NCBI GenBank assembly: GCA_004570955.1
Contig: SPPL01000001.1
Coordinates: 186,001-250,000, forward strand
Origin: Jeotgalicoccus nanhaiensis
GTDB lineage: Bacteria > Bacillota > Bacilli > Staphylococcales > Salinicoccaceae
Length of the DNA stretch: 64,000 nucleotides
Reading direction: 5' to 3'
Position numbers and translations under genes: made by a program. Of the stretch, positions 52,612-62,063 are shown piece after piece. Numbering within the stretch: position 1 is the first letter of the stretch; every line of letters starts with the position of its first letter. The notes beneath the pieces are model-generated. The model was not told where the DNA came from. It worked only from the letters and a program-made list of their open reading frames with translations, and searched no databases.

Positions 52612-54051
52612 CTATTCCAGTACTACCGTTGCCGACTGCTGTTCGCCGTCGCGGTAAAAGTCAATTGTCATTTCTTCACCTGATGATTTTGCATAATAGA
52701 GATGCTGTCGCAATTCAACCATATTGTTAATCGGCTCTCCATCCAGGTGAGTAATCACATCAAGTTCCTGAAGCCCCGCCTCTGCAGCAGGAGAATTTTC
52801 CTGCACGCCGCTGATGATTACGCCGCCTTTAACATCTTCAGGAAGCTGCAGCTGATCGTAAACAGAAGATGAGGCCACATTTAAAAGATCCTGCAGTGTA
52901 ATACCAAGGAATGGTCTTGTAACTTCTCCGTTTTCCTCCAGCTGGGAAGCAACTTGTTCCACTTCATCTACCGGAATTGCAAAACCAATTCCTTCGACTG
53001 AAGCAATGCCGACCTTCATCGAGTTAATACCGATTAAACGTCCATTAGCATCGATTAGAGCTCCGCCGGAGTTGCCCGGGTTGATTGCTGCATCTGTCTG
53101 AATAACGCTCGCTTCCCAGTCGTTTGAGCCGTCTCCGTCCAAGTCAACGGGAACGGAGCGGTCGAGGCCTGAAATAATACCCTGCGACACTGAACCTGAG
53201 AATATTTCACCGAGCGGCGAGCCGATTGCGATGGCCGGTTCACCAACCAGTAAATCGCTGCTGTCGCCGAATTCAATCGTAGTCTCCACAACGTCAGATG
53301 GAATACTGAGCACTGCGAGATCTGTCCATATATCCGAACCGACGAGTTCTGCATCTACCGAATCGCCGCTTTCCAGATTTATTTTAATTTCTTCAGCACC
53401 GTCGACCACATGATGGTTCGTTATAACGTACGCAGTGTCGCCTTCAGTTTTATAAATTACACCTGAACCGCTGCCTGCTTCTTCAGCTTCTTCAGAAGTA
53501 GAATTAATACCCGGTATAATTGACTGGATACGCTGCATGTTAATAACCGACACAACTGCCGGCTTCGCTTTTTGTACTGCAGCTGTCGTATCTGTAATTA
53601 CCTTATCAGTGTTTTCTTCTTCAAGCTGCTGCTTCACTTCCGATAAGTCCTGATTCGAATCTACTTCAGAAGCGGTTTCTTCACCGGCTGATTCTTCTGT
53701 TTCTCCGTTATCATCTGTACCGGTAAATAAAAGGTAGGCCCCGAGGACGAGAAGCGCACCGATAATTCCTGCAAGAAGCGGCAGTAAAAATGATTTAAAA
53801 CCGCCTCCGCCAGAATTTCGAGGTGGCTCTTCTGTACTCCGGAAGTTTGAAGTGCTTTCCTCTTCTTCAGGTGGAGAATTTATCTCGCTGCCGGTATTAT
53901 GATCCGTACCGAATTCTCTTTCTTCTTCACGTGATCTAGTAAATTCAAATTGATTTTCAGCGTCTTCTGCTGACTGATTCTTATCCGTGAAGTTTCGTGC
54001 TGTCCGTCTGTATTTTTCTCTGTCAATCGGACGTTTTCTTTCATCGCTCAT
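52612..54051 (-). CDS. HtrA-like serine protease with PDZ domain
   Basis: A 479-residue membrane-tethered DegP/HtrA protease for misfolded envelope proteins. A long polar N-terminal cytoplasmic region (about 1-85) is followed by one membrane helix (FLLPLLAGIIGALLVLGAYL). The trypsin-like domain has the triad His in ITNHHVVDG, Asp in SDIWTDLAVLS and Ser in NPGNSGGALID. The C-terminal PDZ domain includes ENSPAAEAGLQELDVI. ATG 54,051 is eight bases after GGGAG; the frame's GTG at 54,060 overlaps it. It parallels the HtrA-like gene near prfC in S. aureus. Confidence 0.92.
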   Translation of the reverse strand: MSDERKRPIDREKYRRTARNFTDKNQSAEDAENQFEFTRSREEEREFGTDHNTGSEINSPPEEEESTSNFRSTEEPPRNSGGGGFKSFLLPLLAGIIGALLVLGAYLLFTGTDDNGETEESAGEETASEVDSNQDLSEVKQQLEEENTDKVITDTTAAVQKAKPAVVSVINMQRIQSIIPGINSTSEEAEEAGSGSGVIYKTEGDTAYVITNHHVVDGAEEIKINLESGDSVDAELVGSDIWTDLAVLSIPSDVVETTIEFGDSSDLLVGEPAIAIGSPLGEIFSGSVSQGIISGLDRSVPVDLDGDGSNDWEASVIQTDAAINPGNSGGALIDANGRLIGINSMKVGIASVEGIGFAIPVDEVEQVASQLEENGEVTRPFLGITLQDLLNVASSSVYDQLQLPEDVKGGVIISGVQENSPAAEAGLQELDVITHLDGEPINNMVELRQHLYYAKSSGEEMTIDFYRDGEQQSATVVLE

Positions 54052-54122
54052 AATAATCACTCCCTGTTATTACTTTACAAGTAATTATAAGGCCTTTTGA
54101 AATTTCTTGCCAATTATAACCG

Positions 54123-54905
54123 TCAGGATTTCGCTGCTGTTTTGCCGCTGTCTTTTTTACTGCCGCCAAACCAGCCGAGAAGTACGATGATAATCATCAC
54201 GGCCCAGAAGATAATTTTCCAAGTCGTTGAGTGCGGGAATTCTGCCGGAATAATACCAATTGCTTCATGAGCCAATGTCAGCACTGTCAGTTTAACCCCG
54301 ACCCAGCCGACGATAACAAACGCCGCTACTTCCAGTGACGGGCGTTTTGCCAGCAGCTCAACAAAGTAATTTGCAAAGAATCTCATAATGATAACCCCGA
54401 CAAGTCCGCCGACAAGCATTACAGTATACTGTCCTGCGTTAACTCCAAAAAAGTCTCCGCCGACTGCAGGCAAGGCAAGTGCAATTGCTGCAGCAGCTAA
54501 AATAGAGTCTACCGCAAAGGCTATGTCCGCGAGCTCCACTTTAAAAACAGTCATCCAGAATCCGGATTGTTTTTTGTCCTTCTGTTCCTCGATTAAATCA
54601 TCAGCAGTTTTGTCCTTATGCTTTTTGATAGCGATTAAGTGTGATATTGATACGTAGAATAAATACAAGGCACCTAATGCCTGAACCCACCACCACTGCA
54701 CGAGCCAGACGAGTAATAATATCGCAATAACCCGGAAGACAAATGCACCGAGCAGTCCGTAAAATAATGCTTTCTTTCTTCGTACAGGATCTAAATGACG
54801 CACCATGACTGCCAGTACAACAGCGTTGTCCGCCGCAAGTAAACCTTCCAGCCCAATTAACACAATGAGGACCCATGCATATTCCAATAATACAGCTGTA
54901 TCCAT
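54123..54905 (-). CDS. TerC family membrane protein, probable Mn2+ exporter
   Basis: A 260-residue TerC protein with seven or eight helices. The paired metal-site motifs LEGLLAADNAVVLAVMV and VELADIAFAVDSILAAAA carry the conserved Asp residues. B. subtilis TerC proteins MeeF (YceF) and MeeY (YkoY) export Mn2+ and help metallate secreted enzymes. The yybP-ykoY riboswitch in the leader strongly supports that function here. AAAGGAGGAAATAAAG is a near-perfect ribosome site. The lysine-rich C-terminus is cytoplasmic. Monocistronic. Confidence 0.9.
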   Translation of the reverse strand: MDTAVLLEYAWVLIVLIGLEGLLAADNAVVLAVMVRHLDPVRRKKALFYGLLGAFVFRVIAILLLVWLVQWWWVQALGALYLFYVSISHLIAIKKHKDKTADDLIEEQKDKKQSGFWMTVFKVELADIAFAVDSILAAAAIALALPAVGGDFFGVNAGQYTVMLVGGLVGVIIMRFFANYFVELLAKRPSLEVAAFVIVGWVGVKLTVLTLAHEAIGIIPAEFPHSTTWKIIFWAVMIIIVLLGWFGGSKKDSGKTAAKS

Positions 54906-54934
54906 CTTTATTTCCTCCTTTTCATATTAAACAC

Positions 54935-55083
54935 AAAAAGAGACCAAAACAGCCAGTCCGCGCATATTTTTGCACAGCACTGTCTGTTAAGGTCTCACGA
55001 TACAATAATATATATTGCTCGGTGCACCGGGATTTCTCCGTAATGACGATGCACCGATAGTTTCCTATTCGTTACTCCCCTTA
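54935..55083 (-). promoter_or_regulatory. yybP-ykoY manganese riboswitch upstream of terC
   Basis: The leader carries the yybP-ykoY consensus in order: AAGGGGAGTAACGA at 55,069-55,082, CATCGTCATTACGGAG (the Mn2+-site loop), the CCCGGTGCACCGAG arm, then GTGAGACC at 54,991-54,998. The final GAGACC can pair with GGTCTC at 54,940-54,945, which is followed by TTTTTG. That forms a terminator, which Mn2+ binding in the aptamer would relieve, switching on terC when manganese is high. The identification is by motif only. Confidence 0.9.
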
Positions 55084-55140
55084 AAATACAGGTTCATTAT
55101 ATATGTTTTTTAATTCTTATTAAATATATGATAGTCAATG

Positions 55141-55168
55141 TAAAAAGTAAAGTGAAATTTACTTTACA
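55141..55168 (-). terminator. Terminator of prfC
   Basis: A 7-bp stem GTAAAGT/ACTTTAC spans the stop codon and is followed by TTTTT on the minus strand. Confidence 0.6.
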
Positions 55169-56720
55169 GCAGACTGTATAATTTGATTTCCGGATATTTA
55201 TCCGAGAACCAGCGCATCGCAAATTCATTCTCAAACAGGAAAACCTGCTGATCAAAACGGTCGTATACTAAATTCGCCCGCGGCGAGTTCATTGAATCTT
55301 TAATATCTTCTTCATTTTCTACCCAGCGCGCGATTTTTCTGCCGACGGGTTCCATAACGATATCCGTATTGTATTCATTTTTCATACGGTGTTCGAACAC
55401 TTCAAACTGAAGCTGGCCGACCGCGCCTAAAATTGGCTGGTTCGTATGCATCGATTTGTAATACTGAATTGCACCTTCCTGCACGAGCTGTTCGATACCT
55501 TTGTAGAAATGCTTCTGTTTCATTACATTTTTAGCAGAAACTTTCATAAACATTTCTGGTGTAAACTGCGGCAGATCGATGAAATCACGCTGTTTTCCAC
55601 TGTAAAGAGTATCGCCGATCTGATAATTTCCTGTATCGTATAAGCCGATAATATCGCCGGCATACGCTTCGTTAATAGTTTCTTTGTCGTCAGCCATAAA
55701 CATCGTCGCCCGTGTAATCTTCGATTTCTTTTTAGTGCGGGCAAGTACCGCATCCATACCCCGGGTAAATTTCCCCGAAACGATTCTCATAAATGCCAGA
55801 CGGTCGCGGTGCTTAGGATCCATATTGGCCTGGATTTTGAAGATAAACCCGGAAAATTCTTCATCTGTCGGGCTGACTTCTGTACCGTCTGTCGTCTCGC
55901 GTCCGGTCGGCTCTGGAGCAAAGTCAACGTATGTGTCGAGAAATTCTTCAATACCAAAAGTTGATAAAGCTGAACCGAAGAATACCGGTGTCAGGTCACC
56001 CTTCGAAATTTTTTCTTTATCGAACTCGTCTCCCGCTTCTTCCACGAGCATAAATTCATCTATCGCATCTCTATAGGCAGCATCTTCTGTTATTTTATGC
56101 GGTTCAGTCAGCTGGTAATCATCGTCGAGCGTTAATGTTTCTTCTTCTCTGAACGGATTAATCGTGCGCTCTCGGCGGTTAATTATTCCGAAAAAGCTCT
56201 GCCCCATGCCGATTGGCCATGTCATCGGGTAGGTTTCAATCTCAAGCGTCGATTCAATTTCTTCAAGCAGTTCAAACGGTTCTTTACCGACCCGGTCCAA
56301 TTTATTAATAAAGGTAAAAATCGGAATACCGCGCATTTTACAAACTTTGAACAGTTTCAGCGTCTGAGGCTCGATTCCCTTGGCAGCATCGATTACCATG
56401 ACCGCGGAATCCACCGCCATTAAAGTGCGGTAAGTGTCTTCTGAGAAATCTTCGTGTCCGGGCGTATCCAGAATGTTTATCTTGTAGCCGTCAAAATCAA
56501 ATTGCATTACTGAACTTGTTACACTGATTCCGCGTTCCTGCTCTACTTTCATCCAGTCACTCGTTGCAAATTTGCCGGTTTTCTTACCTTTAACAGTTCC
56601 CGCTTCGCGGATTGCACCGCCGAATAACAGCAGTTTTTCTGTCAGAGTTGTTTTTCCGGCATCCGGATGGGAAATAATCGCAAACGTCTTGCGTTTCTGT
56701 ATTTCATCTTTTATATCCAT
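55164..56720 (-). CDS. prfC: Peptide chain release factor 3
   Basis: RF3 is the GTPase that recycles RF1 and RF2 from the ribosome after termination. Its 518 residues have the usual length. G1 is [15 protein letters not shown], the switch region holds [11 protein letters not shown]3 is [14 protein letters not shown] and G4 is NKLDR. The domain II/III layout matches RF3 rather than EF-G (no domain IV). AGGAGAAAATA precedes the ATG. The start lies inside the end of the small upstream gene (17-base overlap), so murE, the small gene and prfC are one unit. Confidence 0.96.
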   Translation of the reverse strand: MDIKDEIQKRKTFAIISHPDAGKTTLTEKLLLFGGAIREAGTVKGKKTGKFATSDWMKVEQERGISVTSSVMQFDFDGYKINILDTPGHEDFSEDTYRTLMAVDSAVMVIDAAKGIEPQTLKLFKVCKMRGIPIFTFINKLDRVGKEPFELLEEIESTLEIETYPMTWPIGMGQSFFGIINRRERTINPFREEETLTLDDDYQLTEPHKITEDAAYRDAIDEFMLVEEAGDEFDKEKISKGDLTPVFFGSALSTFGIEEFLDTYVDFAPEPTGRETTDGTEVSPTDEEFSGFIFKIQANMDPKHRDRLAFMRIVSGKFTRGMDAVLARTKKKSKITRATMFMADDKETINEAYAGDIIGLYDTGNYQIGDTLYSGKQRDFIDLPQFTPEMFMKVSAKNVMKQKHFYKGIEQLVQEGAIQYYKSMHTNQPILGAVGQLQFEVFEHRMKNEYNTDIVMEPVGRKIARWVENEEDIKDSMNSPRANLVYDRFDQQVFLFENEFAMRWFSDKYPEIKLYSLL

Positions 56721-56964
56721 TATTTTCTCCTAGCTCAGTTCTTATTACTGATAATATTGCTTCACTGGCCTCTTCACTTTCATCTTCATCGAGCACTGTG
56801 AAAAGATGTATAATCAGTTCTTCAGCCATCTCTTCTTCTGTGAGGTCCGAGCTCACCTGCATACTGAAGCTGAGTTCCGGTATGCTGATAATATATGTTT
56901 CTTTATACTCTCCGATATAAGTTTCACAGGCCGTCCCGTTAAATTTTACTGTCGCTGTCAACAT
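56704..56964 (-). CDS. Small acidic protein between murE and prfC
   Basis: An 86-residue acidic protein. ATG 56,964 is used: GGAGTGAAGAAT precedes it and it overlaps the murE end by 26 bases. Longer frames start inside murE with no ribosome site. Beta-strand pairs ([20 protein letters not shown]) lead to an acidic helix ([20 protein letters not shown]), similar in plan to HicB/antitoxin-like folds, but no partner toxin is present. A small unnamed gene also occurs at this point in S. aureus as I recall. Function unknown. Confidence 0.65.
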   Translation of the reverse strand: MLTATVKFNGTACETYIGEYKETYIISIPELSFSMQVSSDLTEEEMAEELIIHLFTVLDEDESEEASEAILSVIRTELGENNGYKR

Positions 56965-58438
56965 ATTCTTCACTCCGGTATTTTCTGTAAGCGGCATCCA
57001 GCGCAATTAAATCATCTCTGTGCGGTACTTTTACATAGTTTTCCATAATTTGATACGGTTCGCGCCCTTTACACGCGAGGATAATTGTATCCCCCGGTTC
57101 AGCCTTGTTCACTGCGTGAATAATTCCTTCTTCCCGGTCTGTATACGATACATAATTATCGTGGGCTGCACCTTCTTCAAGCAGTTTTACAAGCATGTTC
57201 GGATCGTCGTTCGCAGGATTGTCAGGCGTAAAGACTGCATAATCAGCCTGCGTCGCTATTTCGCCCATTTCAGCTCCTTTTGAAGAATCACGCTCTCCCG
57301 TCATGCCAATTAAGCAGATTAATCTGCCTTTAACGAAGGGTTTTACAGTGTTAATTACTTTTCTTAGGGCATCAGGCGTGTGGGCAAAGTCTATTATAAT
57401 GTTAATCGGCAAGGTCGGATCGAGAACTTCCAATCTGCCGTCTACAGCTTTCATCTCAGGGACTGCAGATAAAATATGTTCAATATCGTAGCCCTGCAGC
57501 CATTCGCTGATAACTGCACACATTAAGTTCTGAATATTGTATTCCCCGACAAAAGGAGAGTTTACTTCAAAACTGCCCTCCGGCGTATTCAAGGTAAAAT
57601 TAAAACCTTCAAGACTGCCTTTTATATCAGATGGATAAAAATCAGCCGTGCTGTCCATACCGTAAGATATTGTTTCAAACGGTGTCATATCTTTGTACAC
57701 AAGAGACCATTCATCATCATTATTCAACACGACGTATTTATGTTTTTTAACATCCTGGCCAAGCTGGGAAAACAGCAGACCTTTAATATGCCCGTATTCC
57801 TCCATACTGTTATGAAAATCAAGATGATCCTGCGTTAAGTTGGTAAAAATGGCAATATCAAAGTCGATACCGAAAGTCCGCCCGAGTTTCAGCCCGTGAG
57901 ATGATACTTCCATTGTAAATACTTCAGTATCATTTTCATGCGCTTCTTTAATACGTTTGTGCAAGCGTGTCGTTTCCGGCGTAGTATTGGCTGATACCAT
58001 ATGCACATCGTTAATCATAAAACCATTCGTTCCGAGATACGCACTTTTTTTGCCGAGTGCCATACTCAGATTGTGAATCATCGTTGAAACTGTCGTTTTT
58101 CCGTTCGTTCCAGTCACGCCGATCATGGTCTGGGATTCATGAGGAAAATCATAAATATATTCGGCAAAAAGAGCCGCAGTTTTCGATGGATCTTTTACTA
58201 CCATAAGACCGACATCAGAAGGCAAGTCTACATAGCGGTCAGCTATAATAAAGCGGCATCCGCGTTTAATGACGTCTTCTACAAAGTTAAGGCCGTCGGT
58301 CTGTTGTCCTTTTATTGCTGCGAACACAGCTTCCTCGTGCGTTTCCCGGGAATCCGCTGTAATATCCCTGACAGTTTCCGGGAAATTTCCGTACGTGGTT
58401 TTTATCTTCAAAAGAGATAGAAGCATCGTTGATTTCAT
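56939..58438 (-). CDS. murE: UDP-MurNAc-tripeptide synthetase, L-lysine type
   Basis: MurE adds the third amino acid to UDP-MurNAc-L-Ala-D-Glu in peptidoglycan synthesis. The 499 residues contain the ATP loop GVTGTNGKTTVSTMI (around 108), TTPETTRLHK, and the substrate-choice segment FTPDNPANDDPNML, with DDPNM as in staphylococcal L-Lys ligases rather than DNPR of meso-DAP ligases. This predicts lysine-type peptidoglycan. ATG 58,438 is eight bases after AAAGGTGG; the frame's GTG overlaps that site. It leads the murE / small gene / prfC unit. Confidence 0.94.
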   Translation of the reverse strand: MKSTMLLSLLKIKTTYGNFPETVRDITADSRETHEEAVFAAIKGQQTDGLNFVEDVIKRGCRFIIADRYVDLPSDVGLMVVKDPSKTAALFAEYIYDFPHESQTMIGVTGTNGKTTVSTMIHNLSMALGKKSAYLGTNGFMINDVHMVSANTTPETTRLHKRIKEAHENDTEVFTMEVSSHGLKLGRTFGIDFDIAIFTNLTQDHLDFHNSMEEYGHIKGLLFSQLGQDVKKHKYVVLNNDDEWSLVYKDMTPFETISYGMDSTADFYPSDIKGSLEGFNFTLNTPEGSFEVNSPFVGEYNIQNLMCAVISEWLQGYDIEHILSAVPEMKAVDGRLEVLDPTLPINIIIDFAHTPDALRKVINTVKPFVKGRLICLIGMTGERDSSKGAEMGEIATQADYAVFTPDNPANDDPNMLVKLLEEGAAHDNYVSYTDREEGIIHAVNKAEPGDTIILACKGREPYQIMENYVKVPHRDDLIALDAAYRKYRSEEYVDSDSKI

Positions 58439-58513
58439 CTCAGTTACCACCTTTCAACTTAAGTAATTATACATGAAAATACCCTTCTAAAGATAGAGAT
58501 ATGTTGCTTTTCA

Positions 58514-58554
58514 TTAAAAATGAGCGGACATGGCAATTTTGCCGTGTCCGCTCG
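58514..58554 (-). terminator. Terminator of tatC
   Basis: A 13-bp stem (GAGCGGACATGGC and its complement with one G-T pair) lies after the tatC stop, followed by ATTTTTAATG on the minus strand. Confidence 0.8.
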
Positions 58555-58568
58555 TTTTAAAAATTATT

Positions 58569-59414
58569 TTATTTCCGTTCTTTTTTTTCTGCTTTCTCTT
58601 GCGCTTTTTGTTCTTTTTCCGCTTTAGCTCTTTCCTTCCGTTCTCTCCGTTTAATCAGAATAATACTCAGTTCGTATAAAAGAATCATCGGAATAAGTGT
58701 AACCATGTGCGTAAACACATCCGGCGGTGCAATAAGCGCTGTGATGACAAGTAAAATAAAATATGCGTACTTCCGCATCGTCGTCATCACTTCAACAGTC
58801 AGCAGTTCGATATGATGCAGGAATAATGCGACGACCGGGAGCTGAAAGACCAGCCCAAACGGAATCGTCGTTATTAACAGAAACGACATGTATTCATCTG
58901 CAGTGACCAGCACATTAAAATTCTGCTCTCCCATTTCAATCAGGAAGAAGTAGCTAAGCGGGTGCACAACAAAATATCCAAATGCCAGACCTGTTATAAA
59001 AAGCAGCAGCATGACCGGCAGCGACCCTTTCAGGAACTGTGTTTCTTTATCCACAAGTCCCGGTCTCATAAACTGCCACAGGAACCAGCATATAAACGGG
59101 ATGGAAAACCCGATACTGATCGCGCCTGATGTTCTTAAATAGAAACGGATAACTTCAAACGGTCCGAGAACAACGATTTCCGCCCCTTTTGAAACGACCG
59201 GAAACCACCATCCGACAGTGGAGAAAATAATCAGGAACCATACTGTTATTACAACCGCAGACTTAATCAGGACAGATCTTAAATCCTCCAGGTGATCAGT
59301 CAGCGGGGCATATGGATCTTCTTTAGTTACTTTCTTCCGTTTAGCTACCGTTTCCGGTTCATTATTTACATGTTTGTTATCAGGATTCCGACTTCCATTT
59401 TGCTTCGGCTCCAT
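58569..59414 (-). CDS. tatC: Tat translocase subunit TatC
   Basis: TatC is the signal-peptide receptor of the twin-arginine translocase. This 281-residue protein has six helices. The N-terminal LTDHLEDLRSVLIKS motif (HxxELR-type) and the PFICWFLWQFMRPGL loop are conserved, as is FGLVFQLPVVALFLHH. A long Lys/Glu/Ala tail (from about 255) is unusual and cytoplasmic. No tatA is in the window. It is 11 bases after the GMC oxidoreductase gene, so it is coexpressed with its probable substrate complex. Confidence 0.93.
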   Translation of the reverse strand: MEPKQNGSRNPDNKHVNNEPETVAKRKKVTKEDPYAPLTDHLEDLRSVLIKSAVVITVWFLIIFSTVGWWFPVVSKGAEIVVLGPFEVIRFYLRTSGAISIGFSIPFICWFLWQFMRPGLVDKETQFLKGSLPVMLLLFITGLAFGYFVVHPLSYFFLIEMGEQNFNVLVTADEYMSFLLITTIPFGLVFQLPVVALFLHHIELLTVEVMTTMRKYAYFILLVITALIAPPDVFTHMVTLIPMILLYELSIILIKRRERKERAKAEKEQKAQEKAEKKERK

Positions 59415-59425
59415 TTTACATCACC

Positions 59426-61156
59426 TTATTCTTCTTCTAGGCGTCCGCCATCTTCAGCATATTTAATAATACCATCTGCACAGCGGTATGCAAGCGCTCC
59501 GACAGTCGCCGTCGGGTTATAACCGCTGTTGTGCTGGAAGTTTCCTGCACCGACGACGAACAAGTTATCGCGGTCCCAGTGCTGCAGGTAATTATTGACT
59601 ACACTTGTTTCAGGATCAGAGCCCATCGTCGTACCGCCTGTATTATGTGTTGACTGGTAAGGAACGATATTATAATCAGTCAGCTCCGCCGCCAGGTCAA
59701 CCTGGCTTGCGCCCATTTCTTCTAAAATTTCACCTGAACGTTCAGCAAGGTATTTCTGTCTCGCTCTGTCCTGATCAGTAAAATTATATGTGAGACAGAC
59801 AAGGGGCACACCATAAACATCTGTATATTCTTCATCCATACTTAAGTAGTTTTCTCTGTGCGGACTTGTTGCCCCCTGCCCCGATACAGAAAGTACGCGG
59901 GTGTAGTTCGTAATTGACTCTTCTTTAAACTCTTCCCCCCATGAAGGTGTACCGCTCGGTACAGGGTTCGACAGAATCGGTCTTGCCCCGGTTTGAGTAA
60001 TAGATATATTACCGCCGTGCAGGAAGTCAAGATCTTCGTGATCAAAGTTATCACCGTTGTAATCATCGAGTGCCATCCCAAGTGCTCCGGCTCCCATAAA
60101 GGTGTTAAACTGATCATCAAAGAATCCTGTTGCACCGCCGAAAATCTGGTAGCAGTAATTGCGGCCTAAAGTGCCTTTGCCTGTTTTCGGATCGTACTGT
60201 TCTCCGATATCTGAAACAGCCAGCAGCTTGTAGTTATTAAAGACGTAGCTTGTCAGCGCCACGACATCAGCAGGCTGAATGAATTCTTCACCTGTTATCG
60301 TATCAACAAATTTAACACCTGATACTTTAGAATCATCATCTTCATCAGTAATTACTTCCACCACATTAGCCTCTGTGCGCAGAGTAAAGTTATCACTTTT
60401 CTGAGCCGTTTTAATTACAGTAACTTCAGGCGTTGCTTTAGCGTCGTACTCACAGGCGAAACGTTCACAAAATGCACAGTACTGACATGCATTGATTTGT
60501 TCGCCGTCAGGATTTTCATATTGCTGGCTCAGGTTTGCGGATGGCATCATATGAGGATGAAGCTCCATATTCGTCGCAGCTTCTTCAAACATGCGGAGCA
60601 TGCGTGATTTTAACATAGGCGGTGTCGGGTACGATTCTGAACGCTTTCCGCCAAGCGGATTCTCTTCACCGGAAATTCCGGCTGTTTTTTCAAACGTATT
60701 GAAATAAGGCTCCAGTTCATCGTAAGTAATACCCCAGTCTTCAAACTGATAGCCGTCATCCTCCTGCAGTTTCTTTTTACCGTAACGTTCTTCCGTCATC
60801 GATTTAATCTCGAAATCATACGGCAGGAATCTCCAAGTCTGGCCATTCCAGTGTGTACCGGCTCCACCTAAGTTTTCACCTAGAAGGAAAGACCCCTGCT
60901 GACGCATCGGCAGCGCTTTTTCATCTTTATTATTTCTGAAGGTTAATGTTTCTTTAGAAGTGTCCTGCATTAACTCGTAACGCACTGCGTACTTCAACTC
61001 ATCATGCACATGTTGATAATCTTCGGTACCGCGTTTTCTGCCGCGCTCAAGACCCATAACGGTTAAGCCCGCTTTAGTTGCTTCGGCTGCGATAATACCG
61101 CCGGTCCAGCCTACTCCTACTGTTACTACATCTACTTTATCTAATGTTGTTGCCAT
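59426..61156 (-). CDS. GMC oxidoreductase with cysteine cluster (gluconate/sugar dehydrogenase large subunit-like)
   Basis: A 576-residue FAD enzyme of the glucose-methanol-choline superfamily. The FAD loop is TVGVGWTGGIIAAEATKAG, the second flavin motif is LLGENLGGAGTHWNGQTWR, and the catalytic HN region is AGNFQHNSGYNPTATVGA, with STHNTGGTTMG before it. CQYCAFCERFACEYDAKA (around 222) resembles the Cys-rich segment that binds a 3Fe-4S cluster in bacterial FAD glucose dehydrogenase. It has no signal of its own, so it is likely exported by hitch-hiking with the Tat-signal small subunit upstream. The sugar or polyol substrate is unknown. Confidence 0.87.
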   Translation of the reverse strand: MATTLDKVDVVTVGVGWTGGIIAAEATKAGLTVMGLERGRKRGTEDYQHVHDELKYAVRYELMQDTSKETLTFRNNKDEKALPMRQQGSFLLGENLGGAGTHWNGQTWRFLPYDFEIKSMTEERYGKKKLQEDDGYQFEDWGITYDELEPYFNTFEKTAGISGEENPLGGKRSESYPTPPMLKSRMLRMFEEAATNMELHPHMMPSANLSQQYENPDGEQINACQYCAFCERFACEYDAKATPEVTVIKTAQKSDNFTLRTEANVVEVITDEDDDSKVSGVKFVDTITGEEFIQPADVVALTSYVFNNYKLLAVSDIGEQYDPKTGKGTLGRNYCYQIFGGATGFFDDQFNTFMGAGALGMALDDYNGDNFDHEDLDFLHGGNISITQTGARPILSNPVPSGTPSWGEEFKEESITNYTRVLSVSGQGATSPHRENYLSMDEEYTDVYGVPLVCLTYNFTDQDRARQKYLAERSGEILEEMGASQVDLAAELTDYNIVPYQSTHNTGGTTMGSDPETSVVNNYLQHWDRDNLFVVGAGNFQHNSGYNPTATVGALAYRCADGIIKYAEDGGRLEEE

Positions 61157-61210
61157 AATTTTCCCCCTAAAATAAACTCAAAATTTATTGCCTGATTTCT
61201 GGTAATTGAA

Positions 61211-61258
61211 TAATCAAATACAGACTCCAAAAAACTTCACTGGAGTCTGTATTTGATA
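61211..61258 (-). other. Long intercistronic hairpin between the two oxidoreductase genes
   Basis: A 17-bp perfect stem (ATCAAATACAGACTCCA and its complement) with an 11-base loop lies between the small-subunit stop and the GMC start. The following minus-strand sequence is TTATTC, a poor T-tract, so it may be a partial terminator or an mRNA-stabilising element. Confidence 0.6.
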
Positions 61259-61268
61259 GACAGCTAGA

Positions 61269-62063
61269 TTAATGAGTCATACCAAATACCGGTTCAGGCT
61301 CTAATTCATGGAACTCGTCATCTTCAATGTATTGAATGTATGACATCTGGTGACCTGGGAATTTTTTCATTTTCCAGCCGGCCATATCGCGGTTGCCGCG
61401 GTAAACCGGGTCTGCATATGCACCTTCGAGTGTCGCTGAACGTAGCATTGTAAAGAAGTAGCTTGATGTTGCAGTGTGCGCTGGCACACCTAAGTCAACT
61501 TCTCCAGCTTCAAAATCAGTCAGAATATCATCCATCTGTCCGTCTTCTAAATCTGCAAAGTTGGCATCGTGGCGATCATTCGCTTCTTCGTTCAATTTTT
61601 TAATGCCGAGCATGAAATAATCCCGGCGATTTAAATTAGACTGATAACCTTGTGTCGGCAGCGGTTCGGCAAACGGTCCCTGCATATATTCTTTAGAGTT
61701 AAAGCCGTATTGGCCTGTAAGCTGACCATCAAGATAAAACGCACAGCCGAGTTCAATCGCTCCCGGTCCTGATTCTGTTTCCGGGAAAATGCGTTCCATC
61801 GCTGCAGATACTGTATTAAAATCAGTATCGTTTGCAAAGAATACACGGGAATTGTCTGTTAATCCTCCGGTTTTGTTATCTGTTTCAGTTCCTTCTGAAG
61901 CTGTGTCTTCAGTTGTTGAAGTTTCTTCAGATGAGGATCCATCCAGATTGAAGCCGACAAGCCCACCGAGTAAAGAACCTCCAATGATTCCGCCTGTTGC
62001 TACACCTGTAGTCTTTAAGAAGTCGCGTCTTGAAAACTGTTTTTCTTCTGGTGTTTTCGCCAT
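61269..62063 (-). CDS. Gluconate 2-dehydrogenase subunit 3-like protein, Tat substrate
   Basis: A 264-residue small subunit of the Gluconate_2-dh3 family. The N-terminus KQFSRRDFLKTTGVATGGII is a textbook twin-arginine signal (SRRDFLK) with a hydrophobic core to about residue 35. A Ser/Thr/Glu-rich linker is followed by the family domain (from about 80: FPETESGPGAIELGCAFYLDGQ-like region, LGIKKLNEEANDRHDANF). The subunit escorts the GMC flavoprotein across the membrane and anchors or stabilises it. GGGGGAATTAAAA precedes the ATG. It is first in the three-gene Tat module with the GMC gene and tatC. Confidence 0.86.
   Translation of the reverse strand: MAKTPEEKQFSRRDFLKTTGVATGGIIGGSLLGGLVGFNLDGSSSEETSTTEDTASEGTETDNKTGGLTDNSRVFFANDTDFNTVSAAMERIFPETESGPGAIELGCAFYLDGQLTGQYGFNSKEYMQGPFAEPLPTQGYQSNLNRRDYFMLGIKKLNEEANDRHDANFADLEDGQMDDILTDFEAGEVDLGVPAHTATSSYFFTMLRSATLEGAYADPVYRGNRDMAGWKMKKFPGHQMSYIQYIEDDEFHELEPEPVFGMTH

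Noticed and set aside
56704-56964. Antitoxin of a toxin-antitoxin pair
   Set aside because: The small acidic protein lies between murE and prfC with overlaps on both sides and no toxin-like partner.
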